From an uncultured Nostocoides sp. (GTDB lineage Bacteria; Actinomycetota; Actinomycetes; Actinomycetales; Dermatophilaceae), in the NCBI GenBank assembly GCA_936931335.1, contig CAKZIH010000073.1, positions 1-18,176 of the forward strand: a stretch of DNA of 18,176 nt. The letters are read 5' to 3'. Made by a program: the position numbers and the translations under genes. The notes under the pieces are model-generated. The model did not search any database and had not been told where the DNA came from. It saw only the letters and a list, made by a program, of their open reading frames with translations. Positions 7,114 through 13,739 of the stretch are shown here, one piece after another. Position 1 is the stretch's first letter. Every line of letters begins with the position of its first letter.

Positions 7114-7119
7114 AACCTA
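7114..7119 (-). promoter_or_regulatory. -10 box of a leaderless promoter for the 70-aa ORF
   Basis: TAGGTT on the minus strand, 6 nt (GGGCGA) before the ATG at 7107. It begins 5 nt after the stop codon of the M20 gene. Confidence 0.5.
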
Positions 7120-7124
7120 TGCGG

Positions 7125-8330
7125 CTAGCCCCGGCTCGTGGCGGCCCAGCGAGGCAGGACCTCGATCAGTGCCGCGGTGAACTCCCGCACCTGGCGCAGG
7201 TCGACCCATTCGTCGACGGCGTGCAGGCCGCCGCCGGAAGGCCCGCAGATCAGGGTGGGGCACAGCTCTTGCCACAGCGGCGCCTCCATCCAGTAGGGCG
7301 CATCAAAGTTCGCCGCGGTCCCCAATTCCGCACCGAGCCGGGCGGAGAGGTCGGCGGCTGGGCCATCCGCATCGAGGCGCCACCCGTCGCGCTGGGCCAG
7401 CAGTTCGGTGCTGGCCTGCCAGCTCGGATCGAGCAACTCCTGCACGATCGCTTGGGCGCGATGGCAGGGTTCACCGGGCGGGGTGCGCAACTCCACCAGG
7501 CATTCGGCGTGATCGGGGATGACGAATGCCGATTCCCCGCCGCGGACCGTGGTCACCATGAGATCCCCGCCCTGAGCCCGAATGGCGGGTGCCGCCTCAG
7601 CCACCGCGTGCAGCAGGCGACCCAGGTGGGTAACCGCGTTGACGCCCAACTCGGCCTGCGAGCTGTGGGCCGCCCGCCCGGCGAAGCGGACCCGCACCAC
7701 CGCGAACCCACGCAGCGACCGACTCAGCGCCAGATCCGTGGGTTCGGCGATGAGGCAAACATCGGGGCGGATGCCGAGGCCGGGCAGCGCCGCGACCGCG
7801 GCCTCGCTGCCGACGCTGGCATCCTCCTCGTCGGCAACCAGGGCCAGCACCACCCGGACCGGTGAATCGGGGGCGGCGAACTGTTCGGCGGCGATGACCA
7901 GCGCGGCGATCCCGCCCTTCATGTCGGCGGCGCCTCGGCCGAAGAGCCGGTCCCCATCGATCCGCGCGGCGAAGGGCGCGTCCATCCCGCTCACCCCGAC
8001 GGTGTCCAGGTGGCCATTGAGGACGATCGTGGGCCGGTCGGCGGGACCGGGTGAGATAGCGACCAAGCTGGGCCGGTCGGACGCCGCTGCGGCGGGCACC
8101 ACCTCGGTGGTGAACCCTTTGCCCTGCAGGCGGGCGGCGAGGTGCGCCACGATCCGTGGTTCGCCGGCGGCGCCGGGGGTCAGTGCCGGGTTGATGCTGT
8201 CGATGCCGACGAGTTCGACGAGCAGGGCCACGGCCTGCGCACCGGGGTCGTTTTCCGCGGGCTTGACGGCGGCGGGCTGGGCGGAGGGGGGTATGGCGTC
8301 GGCGGGCGTCGGGCGGGAGTCAGGGCTCAC
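7125..8330 (-). CDS. M20-family metallohydrolase (ArgE/DapE-like)
   Basis: 401-residue zinc-dependent deacylase or peptidase of the M20 family, cytoplasmic. All metal-centre residues are visible: His107 and catalytic-support Asp109 in GHLDTV, bridging Asp136 in GRGAADMKGG, the Glu168/Glu169 pair in DEED, Glu196 in AEPTD, and His370 in GGLHAVDEW. A dimerisation lid domain lies between about 205 and 320. Sequence does not settle the substrate: acetylornithine deacetylase and succinyl-diaminopimelate desuccinylase-like enzymes share this pattern, and no arg or dap genes are nearby. The GTG at 8328-8330 is chosen because a -10 box lies 7 nt upstream and the N-terminus beyond it is non-conserved. 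It is divergent from the plus-strand gene at 8434. Confidence 0.9.
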   Translation of the reverse strand: MSPDSRPTPADAIPPSAQPAAVKPAENDPGAQAVALLVELVGIDSINPALTPGAAGEPRIVAHLAARLQGKGFTTEVVPAAAASDRPSLVAISPGPADRPTIVLNGHLDTVGVSGMDAPFAARIDGDRLFGRGAADMKGGIAALVIAAEQFAAPDSPVRVVLALVADEEDASVGSEAAVAALPGLGIRPDVCLIAEPTDLALSRSLRGFAVVRVRFAGRAAHSSQAELGVNAVTHLGRLLHAVAEAAPAIRAQGGDLMVTTVRGGESAFVIPDHAECLVELRTPPGEPCHRAQAIVQELLDPSWQASTELLAQRDGWRLDADGPAADLSARLGAELGTAANFDAPYWMEAPLWQELCPTLICGPSGGGLHAVDEWVDLRQVREFTAALIEVLPRWAATSRG

Positions 8331-8337
8331 CCGAGAC

Positions 8338-8343
8338 AAGGTA
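8338..8343 (-). promoter_or_regulatory. -10 box of a leaderless promoter for the M20 gene
   Basis: TACCTT on the minus strand, 7 nt before the GTG at 8330. It lies in the 103-bp divergent region shared with the plus-strand gene. No Shine-Dalgarno precedes the GTG. Confidence 0.5.
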
Positions 8344-8433
8344 GACGCTCGTCGTGCGGCGGCGACCGGCATCGACCGCCGGCCGGGTAGCCGGTCGCTT
8401 GTCGTGCCGGCCGGGTCGTGATCTGCTGGTCGG

Positions 8434-9189
8434 GTGATGCTCCCGGATGCCGACCAGTGGCGCGCGCTCGCGCGCAGTTCGCCCTGGCTCTGGCATTCCC
8501 TGCATGCCGAGATCCACCTGCCGCAGCCCGACCCGGCCGCGCCCGCCGCACCCCTGGAGGTCTGGCTGCGCAAGCCCGGGGATGTCCGAGTCGAGGGCCG
8601 CCGGGAGCTCGCGCCGGGGTCCACGACATACCGGGCCGCCGGGCAGCACCGGGGTCGCCAACCGCAGGATGACGAGCCGCTATGGCGCCCCGACGGCCTG
8701 GTCGCCGCGCGCGCACCGCGCCATCTTGTCGAGGACGACCACGGGCTGTATTTCCACAATTACTACTGGATCGCCCTGCTCGATCCGGTCGAACTCGCCG
8801 ACGGCGTCGCTCCCGACCACCCGGGGGAGACGACGGTCCCGGTGGCCGGCGTGGAAGTCTCCGGGCTGGCGGTGACCGAGCGCCACGACCGGGAGACCTG
8901 GTGGGCGCAGGTGTCGCCCACCCCGGCATACGACCCGCGGTGTTCGTGCTGTCCGCTGCTCGACGCCGAAGACCTGGCCCGCGAGGAATGGGGGGATGCG
9001 CGGGTGGACGCAATGCAGGCGGACGGCCGGGTGTATGCCCGCACCTGGTTGGTGGGGCTGGATCGCCAAAGCGGCATCTGCGTCAGCGTGGCGGCCCTCG
9101 ACGGCTCCGATCCGCCGGCCGGCTCCGGCGGGCACAGCATGCGCATCCTCGGGGTGGACGAGACAATGCCGGGCGCCCTGTTCGGCTGA
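8434..9189 (+). CDS. Conserved-looking hypothetical protein (only plus-strand gene)
   Basis: 251-residue protein that I do not recognise. It has no signal peptide or membrane segment. Its composition looks like a real globular protein: regular Trp and Tyr content, an aromatic YFHNYYWIALLDPVEL segment (106-121), a Cys cluster PRCSCCPLL (Cys170, 172, 173) that could bind metal, and a C-terminal VYARTWLVGLDRQSGICVSV strand-rich segment (200-219). The start is GTG 8434 or the adjacent ATG 8437. It is the only gene on the plus strand: divergent from the M20 gene and convergent with the pentapeptide gene, with only 10 bp between their ends. A reverse-strand reading over this interval lacks comparable sequence character. 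Confidence 0.8.
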   Translation: MMLPDADQWRALARSSPWLWHSLHAEIHLPQPDPAAPAAPLEVWLRKPGDVRVEGRRELAPGSTTYRAAGQHRGRQPQDDEPLWRPDGLVAARAPRHLVEDDHGLYFHNYYWIALLDPVELADGVAPDHPGETTVPVAGVEVSGLAVTERHDRETWWAQVSPTPAYDPRCSCCPLLDAEDLAREEWGDARVDAMQADGRVYARTWLVGLDRQSGICVSVAALDGSDPPAGSGGHSMRILGVDETMPGALFG

Positions 9190-9199
9190 CGCCGGCGGT

Positions 9200-9805
9200 T
9201 CAGACCAGTTCCACGCCAAAGGGCGACAACAGGCTGTTGGCGTGGGTCAGGGCGAACCGAGCGCCGCGCACCACGGTCTCCCGCACATCGATCGCCATCC
9301 CGGTCGCCGTGACGAAATCCGCCCCGGACAGGTCGCTGCGCCCGAAGCTGGCGCCGGTCAGATCACTGCCGGCAAAGGAGACCTTGGAGAGCGTTGCCTC
9401 GGCGAAGTCCGCCTCGTGGAGGCGACATTCGCGGAAGGTGGAGCCGGCCAGTTCCAGGGCTCGGAAGCTGGTGTAGTCCATCCGGCAGCGGGTGAATTCC
9501 AGGGCTGGGCCGAGGATCGTCGGATGGGTGGTGGCGAACGAGGTGCCCAGCAGCCGGCAATCCTCGAAGCCCACGAAGGTGAACCGGGAATCGGTCAGGT
9601 CGAGCCACGACAGTTCGCAGCCCCGGAAAGTGGTGTCGCGCAAGGAACATCGGATGAGTGCCGCGCCGCTGAGCGAGACCCCTTCGAAGGTGCAGCCGTC
9701 GAAGTCCACCCCGGACAGCCGCTCCCCCGCCGGCAGGTCCTCGGTGAAGGTCTCGTCGACCACCCAGTTCTCCCCGGCGAGGCGATTGGCGAGCGTGGTG
9801 GTCAC
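9200..9805 (-). CDS. Pentapeptide-repeat protein
   Basis: 201-residue protein built of A(D/N)LxX-type pentapeptides that form a right-handed quadrilateral beta-helix. Clear repeats include FDGCTFEGVSLSGAALIRCS, LRDTTFRGCELSWLDL and LSKVSFAGSDLTGASFGRSD. Related proteins include the DNA-mimic Qnr/MfpA group, which protect gyrase, and many of unknown role; nothing here proves a gyrase function. The GTG at 9803-9805 is chosen because the rpe stop (9810-9812) lies 4 nt upstream and an AGGTGA overlapping the end of rpe can serve as ribosome binding site, indicating translational coupling to rpe. Earlier in-frame codons would extend into rpe with non-repeat sequence. Confidence 0.88.
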   Translation of the reverse strand: MTTTLANRLAGENWVVDETFTEDLPAGERLSGVDFDGCTFEGVSLSGAALIRCSLRDTTFRGCELSWLDLTDSRFTFVGFEDCRLLGTSFATTHPTILGPALEFTRCRMDYTSFRALELAGSTFRECRLHEADFAEATLSKVSFAGSDLTGASFGRSDLSGADFVTATGMAIDVRETVVRGARFALTHANSLLSPFGVELV

Positions 9806-9809
9806 CGGC

Positions 9810-10466
9810 TCACCTACCGTGGGCGGCGACGAGCGAGCGCAACTGGGCGATATTGTCGGCGGCGTCCTGGGCGTTGTAGACGGCCGAACCGGCGACGAAG
9901 ACATCCGCACCGGCCTCGGCGCACTGCTCGATGGTGGTCGCGGACACCCCGCCATCGACCTGGATCGCCACCTGAGCGCCGTGCGCGGCAACGGATTCGC
10001 GGACCGCACGCACCTTGGGGAGTTGGTCGGCCATGAACGACTGCCCACCGAATCCGGGTTCCACGGTCATCACCAGCACCATGTCCAAGTCGGGGAGCAG
10101 GTCAGCATACGGAGCCCAGTCGGTGGCCGGTTTGAGGGCCAGCGCGGCGCGCGCCCCCGCCGCCCGTATGTCGCGAGCCACCCCCCGCGGGTCCCGCGCC
10201 GCCTCCACATGGAAGGTCACCGACGCGGCGCCGGCCTCGGCATACCGCGGGGCCCAACGGTCGGGGTCCTCGATCATCAGGTGGGCATCCATCGGGATCG
10301 GACTGACCTGCGCCAACCGCTCCACGACCGGCAGGCCGAGGGTGAGATTGGGGACAAAATGCCCGTCCATGACGTCGACGTGCACCCAATCGGCGGTCGC
10401 GATGGCGTCCAGCTCACGCTGGAGGTTCGCGAAGTCCGCGGACAGAATGCTCGGCGAGATCAGCAC
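9810..10466 (-). CDS. rpe: Ribulose-phosphate 3-epimerase
   Basis: 218-residue TIM-barrel enzyme interconverting ribulose 5-phosphate and xylulose 5-phosphate in the pentose phosphate pathway. Family motifs in order are SPSILSADFANL (4-15), WVHVDVMDGHFVPNLT (27-42), MDAHLMI (59-65), VMTVEPGFGGQSF (132-144) and QVDGGV (169-174). Metal ligands are His29, Asp31, His62 and Asp171, with Asp31 and Asp171 as the acid-base pair by analogy with the human enzyme. The start is GTG at 10464-10466, with a -10 box 6 nt before it. It directly follows rsmB, the usual actinobacterial order, but is followed by a pentapeptide-repeat gene. Confidence 0.97.
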   Translation of the reverse strand: MLISPSILSADFANLQRELDAIATADWVHVDVMDGHFVPNLTLGLPVVERLAQVSPIPMDAHLMIEDPDRWAPRYAEAGAASVTFHVEAARDPRGVARDIRAAGARAALALKPATDWAPYADLLPDLDMVLVMTVEPGFGGQSFMADQLPKVRAVRESVAAHGAQVAIQVDGGVSATTIEQCAEAGADVFVAGSAVYNAQDAADNIAQLRSLVAAHGR

Positions 10467-10472
10467 ACAGGC

Positions 10473-10478
10473 AGCCTA
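10473..10478 (-). promoter_or_regulatory. -10 box of a leaderless rpe promoter, overlapping the rsmB stop
   Basis: TAGGCT on the minus strand, 6 nt (GCCTGT) before the rpe GTG. The TAG (10476-10478) is also the rsmB stop codon. It is the same hexamer and spacing as for hisF and fmt. Confidence 0.6.
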
Positions 10479-11897
10479 GCCAGCAACCACCGCCCTCTTA
10501 CGGAGTAGTGCGAGGTACATCGCATCGGTGCCATGCAGGTGCGTCCAGAGCTGTACCGCGGGGCCGGGGCCGAGTAGGTCGGCCCAGCCGGTGCTCACCG
10601 CCGCCACCACCTCGCGGGCGTCGAGTTGTTCCATGTCCGGATGGGCCTTGAGCAGGTCGTCCACGACGAACCGGGTCTCGGCCAGGTGGGGACTACAGGT
10701 CGCATAGGCCACCACTCCCCCGGGTGCCACCGCGTCCAGGGCGCTGGCGAGCAGCTCGCGTTGCAGGGGGGCGAGGGCGGCGACATCCCCCGGAGTACGC
10801 CGCCAGCGCGCCTCGGGTCGGCGGCGCAGCGCACCCAAACCGGTGCACGGTGCGTCGACGAGCACCCGGTCGTATGCCGCGGGCTCCGCCTGACCGATCT
10901 CCCGGCCGTCCCCGGTGCGCACCTCGAGTGTCAATCCGGTCGCGATGGCCTGGTCGCGGGCGGCGGCGAGCGTCTTGGTGACCAGTTCGGCGCGGTGCGG
11001 GGTGATCTCGTTGGCGACCAGATCCGCGCCCTGCTGCAGGGCCAGACCGGCCAGCAGTCCGGCCTTGCCGCCGGGGCCGGCGCAGAGGTCGAGCCACGGG
11101 CCCGTGGGGGCGTCGACGCGGGAGAGGGCGAGCGCCACGAGCTGGGACCCCTCGTCCTGCACGCCGGCGCGGCCCTCACGGACGGCGGCGAGACCCGACG
11201 GGCTGCCCGAGACCAGGGCGGCGTACGGGGACCACGAGCCCGGCCTGGCGCCCTCGGCGACGAGCTCGGCGACCGAGGCCAGCCCGGGACGTACGGCCAG
11301 GGCGGTCACCGGCGGCCGGTTGTCGGCCTCCATCACCCGCTCGGCGCCCACCGGGCCGAGCACGTCGGAGAACGCCTGGGCGACCCAGCGTGGGTGGTGC
11401 TGGCGGACGGCCGCCTCCTCGACCCCGGTCAGTCCGGCGGCGAGGAGGTCCATCCAGGCGTCGAGGTCGCGCTCGGAGACCCGGCGCAGGACGGCGTTCA
11501 CGACGCCGGTGGCCCGCTCCCCGACGGCGTTGGCCACGAGGTCCACGGAGGCGGCGACCGCGGCGTGCGCCGGCACCCGCATCGACAGCACCTGGTGGGC
11601 GCCGAGGCGCAGCACGTCGACGACCGCGGGCTGGAGGGAGCTCAGCGGACGGCCGGAGGCGCGCTGGATGACGGCGTCGTACGTGCCCTGCAGCCGGCAG
11701 GTGCCGTTGACCAGCTCGGTGGCGAAGGCGGCATCGCGGGTGTCGAGGCGGCGCTCGGCGAGAAGCTCGGGCAGCACCAGGTTGGCGTACGCGCCGGCAG
11801 CGGTCACCGCGCGCAGCGCGTCGTACGCGACCCGGCGGGCAGGATCGACGGGGCGGGTGCGGGCCTTGCCACGGGACGGACGCCTGGCGGCACTCAC
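10476..11897 (-). CDS. rsmB: 16S rRNA (cytosine-967-C5)-methyltransferase RsmB
   Basis: 473-residue SAM-dependent rRNA methyltransferase (Fmu/Sun family). The N-terminal NusB-like RNA-binding domain (about 20-160) includes FATELVNGTCRLQGTYD. The catalytic domain has GVQDEGSQLVALAL (245-258), the SAM-binding motif LDLCAGPGGKAGLLA (269-283), VDAPCTGLGALRR with Cys351, and the nucleophile Cys401 in YATCSPHLAET. The GTG start (11895-11897) overlaps the fmt stop by 4 bp (GTGA), so translation is coupled. Base and codon usage changes abruptly at about residues 255-290, so the N-terminal part matches fmt/priA/metK style and the C-terminal part matches rpe/his style. The reading frame and all motifs are intact across the change. 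Confidence 0.95.
   Translation of the reverse strand: MSAARRPSRGKARTRPVDPARRVAYDALRAVTAAGAYANLVLPELLAERRLDTRDAAFATELVNGTCRLQGTYDAVIQRASGRPLSSLQPAVVDVLRLGAHQVLSMRVPAHAAVAASVDLVANAVGERATGVVNAVLRRVSERDLDAWMDLLAAGLTGVEEAAVRQHHPRWVAQAFSDVLGPVGAERVMEADNRPPVTALAVRPGLASVAELVAEGARPGSWSPYAALVSGSPSGLAAVREGRAGVQDEGSQLVALALSRVDAPTGPWLDLCAGPGGKAGLLAGLALQQGADLVANEITPHRAELVTKTLAAARDQAIATGLTLEVRTGDGREIGQAEPAAYDRVLVDAPCTGLGALRRRPEARWRRTPGDVAALAPLQRELLASALDAVAPGGVVAYATCSPHLAETRFVVDDLLKAHPDMEQLDAREVVAAVSTGWADLLGPGPAVQLWTHLHGTDAMYLALLRKRAVVAG
11040..11130. other. Compositional breakpoint inside rsmB
   Basis: Word usage differs on the two sides. To the left GCATA/TATGC is frequent (for example 5212, 8627, 10105, 10240, 10702, 10872) and I found no CGTACG by eye. 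To the right CGTACG or CGTACx recurs (11222, 11290, 11678, 11786, 11823, 12213, 12550, 13158, 16337, 16413, 16726, 17089, 17863), while GCATAC occurs once (14235). The change falls around the codons for LDLCAGPGGK (11064-11093). Confidence 0.75.
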
Positions 11898-12811
11898 GCG
11901 AACACCTCGTCACCGGTGAGGTGCGCGCCGCGCGCCCAGTCGGCACCGCCCATGGGCTTCTTGCCGTGGGCCTGCACCTGCAGCAGGCGCAACGACCCGT
12001 CCCCCGTGCCCACCAGGACCTCCTTGCGGCGGCCCTCGATGCCACCGGGGGGCAGCGCGTCTGCCGTCGGCTCGGCGAGCAGCACCTTGAACCGCTCGCC
12101 CGCCAGGGTGGTCCACGCGCCGGGCTCGGGGTTGGCCCCGCGCACGAGGCGGTCGATCTCCGCGGCGGGCAGGGACCAGTCGATGCGGACGTCCTCGGGC
12201 TCGACCTTCGGGGCGTACGAGATGGTGTCGGTGGGCTGCGGCACCGGCTGCTCCCCCGCCTCGATGGCGTCGAGGGTCTCGACCAGCAGGTCCGCGCCGC
12301 GGAGGCCCAGCCGGTCGAGCAGGTCGCCGGAGGTGTCGGCGGGCCCGATCTCGTCGGTGAGCGTGCGGTAGACAGGCCCGGCGTCGAGCTCCTTGACGAT
12401 GCGGAACGTCGTGGCGCCGGTGGCGGCGGCGCCGTCCATGATCGCGCGCTGCACCGGCGCTGCGCCGCGGTAGGCGGGGAGCACCGAGAAGTGCAGGTTG
12501 ACCCACCCGTGGGTCGGGATGGCGAGGGTGCGCTCCGGGAGCAGCGCCCCGTACGCCACCACGGGGCAGCACTGCGGCGCGATCTCTGCCAGACGGGCCC
12601 GGAACTCGCGGTCGCGCGGATGGTCTGGTGTGAGCACCTCGATGCCGCGGTCCTCGGCCCACCGCGCCACCGGGCTCGGCACCAGCCGCGAGCTGCGGCC
12701 CTGGGCGGCGGCCGGCCGGGAGACCACGGCCACCAGGTCGTGGCGGCTCGCCGCGATCGCCTCGAGGCTGGGAAGGGCCGGGGACGGGGTCCCGGCGAAG
12801 ACGACGCGCAT
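11894..12811 (-). CDS. fmt: Methionyl-tRNA formyltransferase
   Basis: 305-residue enzyme that formylates initiator Met-tRNA with 10-formyl-tetrahydrofolate. The N-terminal Rossmann domain opens with MRVVFAGTP and contains VVAYGALLP (84-92) and NLHFSVLPAYRGAAPVQRAI (105-124). Catalytic residues Asn105, His107 and Asp143 (in KELDAG) are all present. The C-terminal OB-like domain ends with HGKKPMGGADWARG (282-295). The start is ATG at 12809-12811, with a -10 box 6 nt upstream. The TGA stop overlaps the rsmB GTG by 4 bp. priA lies upstream but is separated by the coiled-coil gene and a strong hairpin, so fmt-rsmB probably forms its own transcription unit. Confidence 0.97.
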   Translation of the reverse strand: MRVVFAGTPSPALPSLEAIAASRHDLVAVVSRPAAAQGRSSRLVPSPVARWAEDRGIEVLTPDHPRDREFRARLAEIAPQCCPVVAYGALLPERTLAIPTHGWVNLHFSVLPAYRGAAPVQRAIMDGAAATGATTFRIVKELDAGPVYRTLTDEIGPADTSGDLLDRLGLRGADLLVETLDAIEAGEQPVPQPTDTISYAPKVEPEDVRIDWSLPAAEIDRLVRGANPEPGAWTTLAGERFKVLLAEPTADALPPGGIEGRRKEVLVGTGDGSLRLLQVQAHGKKPMGGADWARGAHLTGDEVFA

Positions 12812-12817
12812 CCCGGC

Positions 12818-12823
12818 AGCCTA
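12818..12823 (-). promoter_or_regulatory. -10 box of a leaderless fmt promoter
   Basis: TAGGCT on the minus strand, 6 nt (GCCGGG) before the fmt ATG. It is identical in hexamer and spacing to the boxes of hisF and rpe. No Shine-Dalgarno is present. Confidence 0.65.
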
Positions 12824-12886
12824 TCGAGTCGCCACGGACGGGATCGGCTCCCAGTGTCCGTTGCGCATGGAGACAGCAGGACGCGA

Positions 12887-12937
12887 CGAGGCCGCCCGCC
12901 GCGCCTCGAGCTGGGCTCGGGGCGGGGGGCGGCCTCG
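12887..12937 (-). terminator. Long nested hairpin terminator after the coiled-coil gene
   Basis: The outer arms are a perfect 11 bp (12887-12897 with 12927-12937). Inside is a second 9-bp stem (12902-12910 with 12916-12924, one non-Watson-Crick pair) around a 5-nt loop. It begins about 10 nt past the stop of the coiled-coil gene and ends before the fmt promoter, so it probably ends the priA-side transcript. There is no U-tract. Confidence 0.7.
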
Positions 12938-12947
12938 GCCGTCGGTG

Positions 12948-13709
12948 TCAGGCGGTGGGGGCGCCCGCCGACGCGCCTACAGTGTCGTTAGAGGAGCTGA
13001 GCGCCTGCTCCAGCTGCTCCCGCGACATGCGGTGGCGGCCCACGATGCCCTTCTCGCCGGCCTGACGGAGCAGGTCGGTGCGGGAGGGCGAGGTGCCGTC
13101 GCTCGGGGTGCGCGGCGTGCGGGTGGCGGTCGGCTTGCGGGTCGCGGGCGTGCGCGGCGTACGGGCCGGGCGCTTCGCCCCGGTCTGCGACCCCGACACC
13201 GGCTCGGCGTAGCGCTGGCCGTCCTCGTCGGTCTTGGTGCTGGACTCCGCAGACGTGCCGAGGTCGGCGTCGGCCTTGGTGGGTCGCACCGGTGCGACCG
13301 CCGCGGTGGCTGTGTCCTCGACGTTCGCCGAGCGGGTGGCGGCGAGCTTGTCCGCCTGACGCCCCGACGTCGTCCGGGACTTCGACGGGGTGCCCTCCTG
13401 CTCGATCACCGGCTTGTCCTGGGCAGCCGTCGGGTCCTGCTGCAGCTTCTTCGCCTCCTTGGCGCGGGTCTTGGACAGCGACTTGAGGTCCTTCTCGGCC
13501 GCCTTCGCGCGGTCCTTCGCAGCCTTGAGCTTCTCGGCCTCCTTCGCGCGGGTGCGCGACATCGACTTGAGCTCCTTCTCGGCCGTCTTGGCGCGGTCCT
13601 TCATGGCCTTCAGCTTCTCGGCCGCCTTGGCGCGCTCCTTGGCCTTCGCCTGCGTCAGCTTGTCGGCGGCCTTGGCCTTGGCATCCGCCTTCTTCGAGTC
13701 CTTCGCCAC
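12948..13709 (-). CDS. Lys/Ala-rich coiled-coil protein with C-terminal SAP-like motif
   Basis: 253-residue basic protein of unknown function. Residues 1-90 are almost wholly Lys, Ala, Glu, Asp and Arg and predict a long helix or coiled coil, including two tandem 28-residue repeats (32-59 and 60-87). Residues about 90-205 are low-complexity, with TPRTPATRKP-type Thr/Pro/Arg-rich stretches resembling histone H1-like tails. Residues about 211-237 (TDLLRQAGEKGIVGRHRMSR, then EQLEQAL) resemble the SAP-like / Rho N-terminal helix-extension-helix fold that binds nucleic acid. A nucleoid-associated or RNA-binding role is an inference. The start is GTG at 13707-13709 with a strong AAAGGAG ribosome binding site, unlike the leaderless neighbours. 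It follows priA by 30 bp. Confidence 0.8.
   Translation of the reverse strand: MAKDSKKADAKAKAADKLTQAKAKERAKAAEKLKAMKDRAKTAEKELKSMSRTRAKEAEKLKAAKDRAKAAEKDLKSLSKTRAKEAKKLQQDPTAAQDKPVIEQEGTPSKSRTTSGRQADKLAATRSANVEDTATAAVAPVRPTKADADLGTSAESSTKTDEDGQRYAEPVSGSQTGAKRPARTPRTPATRKPTATRTPRTPSDGTSPSRTDLLRQAGEKGIVGRHRMSREQLEQALSSSNDTVGASAGAPTA
13449..13616 (-). repeat. Tandem 84-bp coding repeat (2 x 28 residues)
   Basis: Two consecutive 84-bp units (13533-13616 and 13449-13532) encode KLKAMKDRAKTAEKELKSMS... and KLKAAKDRAKAAEKDLKSLS..., each ending RTRAKEAE or KTRAKEAK. 28 residues equal four heptads, so the repeat keeps coiled-coil phase. Confidence 0.85.
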
Positions 13710-13739
13710 GTCGTGACTCCTTTCGGTTAGCCGCTGAGG

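Noticed and set aside
11040..11130. Frameshift or insertion sequence at the rsmB composition change
   Set aside because: The frame is continuous, all RsmB motifs are in order, and there are no terminal inverted repeats or transposase sequence.
10626..12371. A 581-codon open frame on the plus strand across rsmB and fmt
   Set aside because: Antisense to two genes with intact catalytic motifs; low-complexity Gly/Arg/Glu-rich composition.
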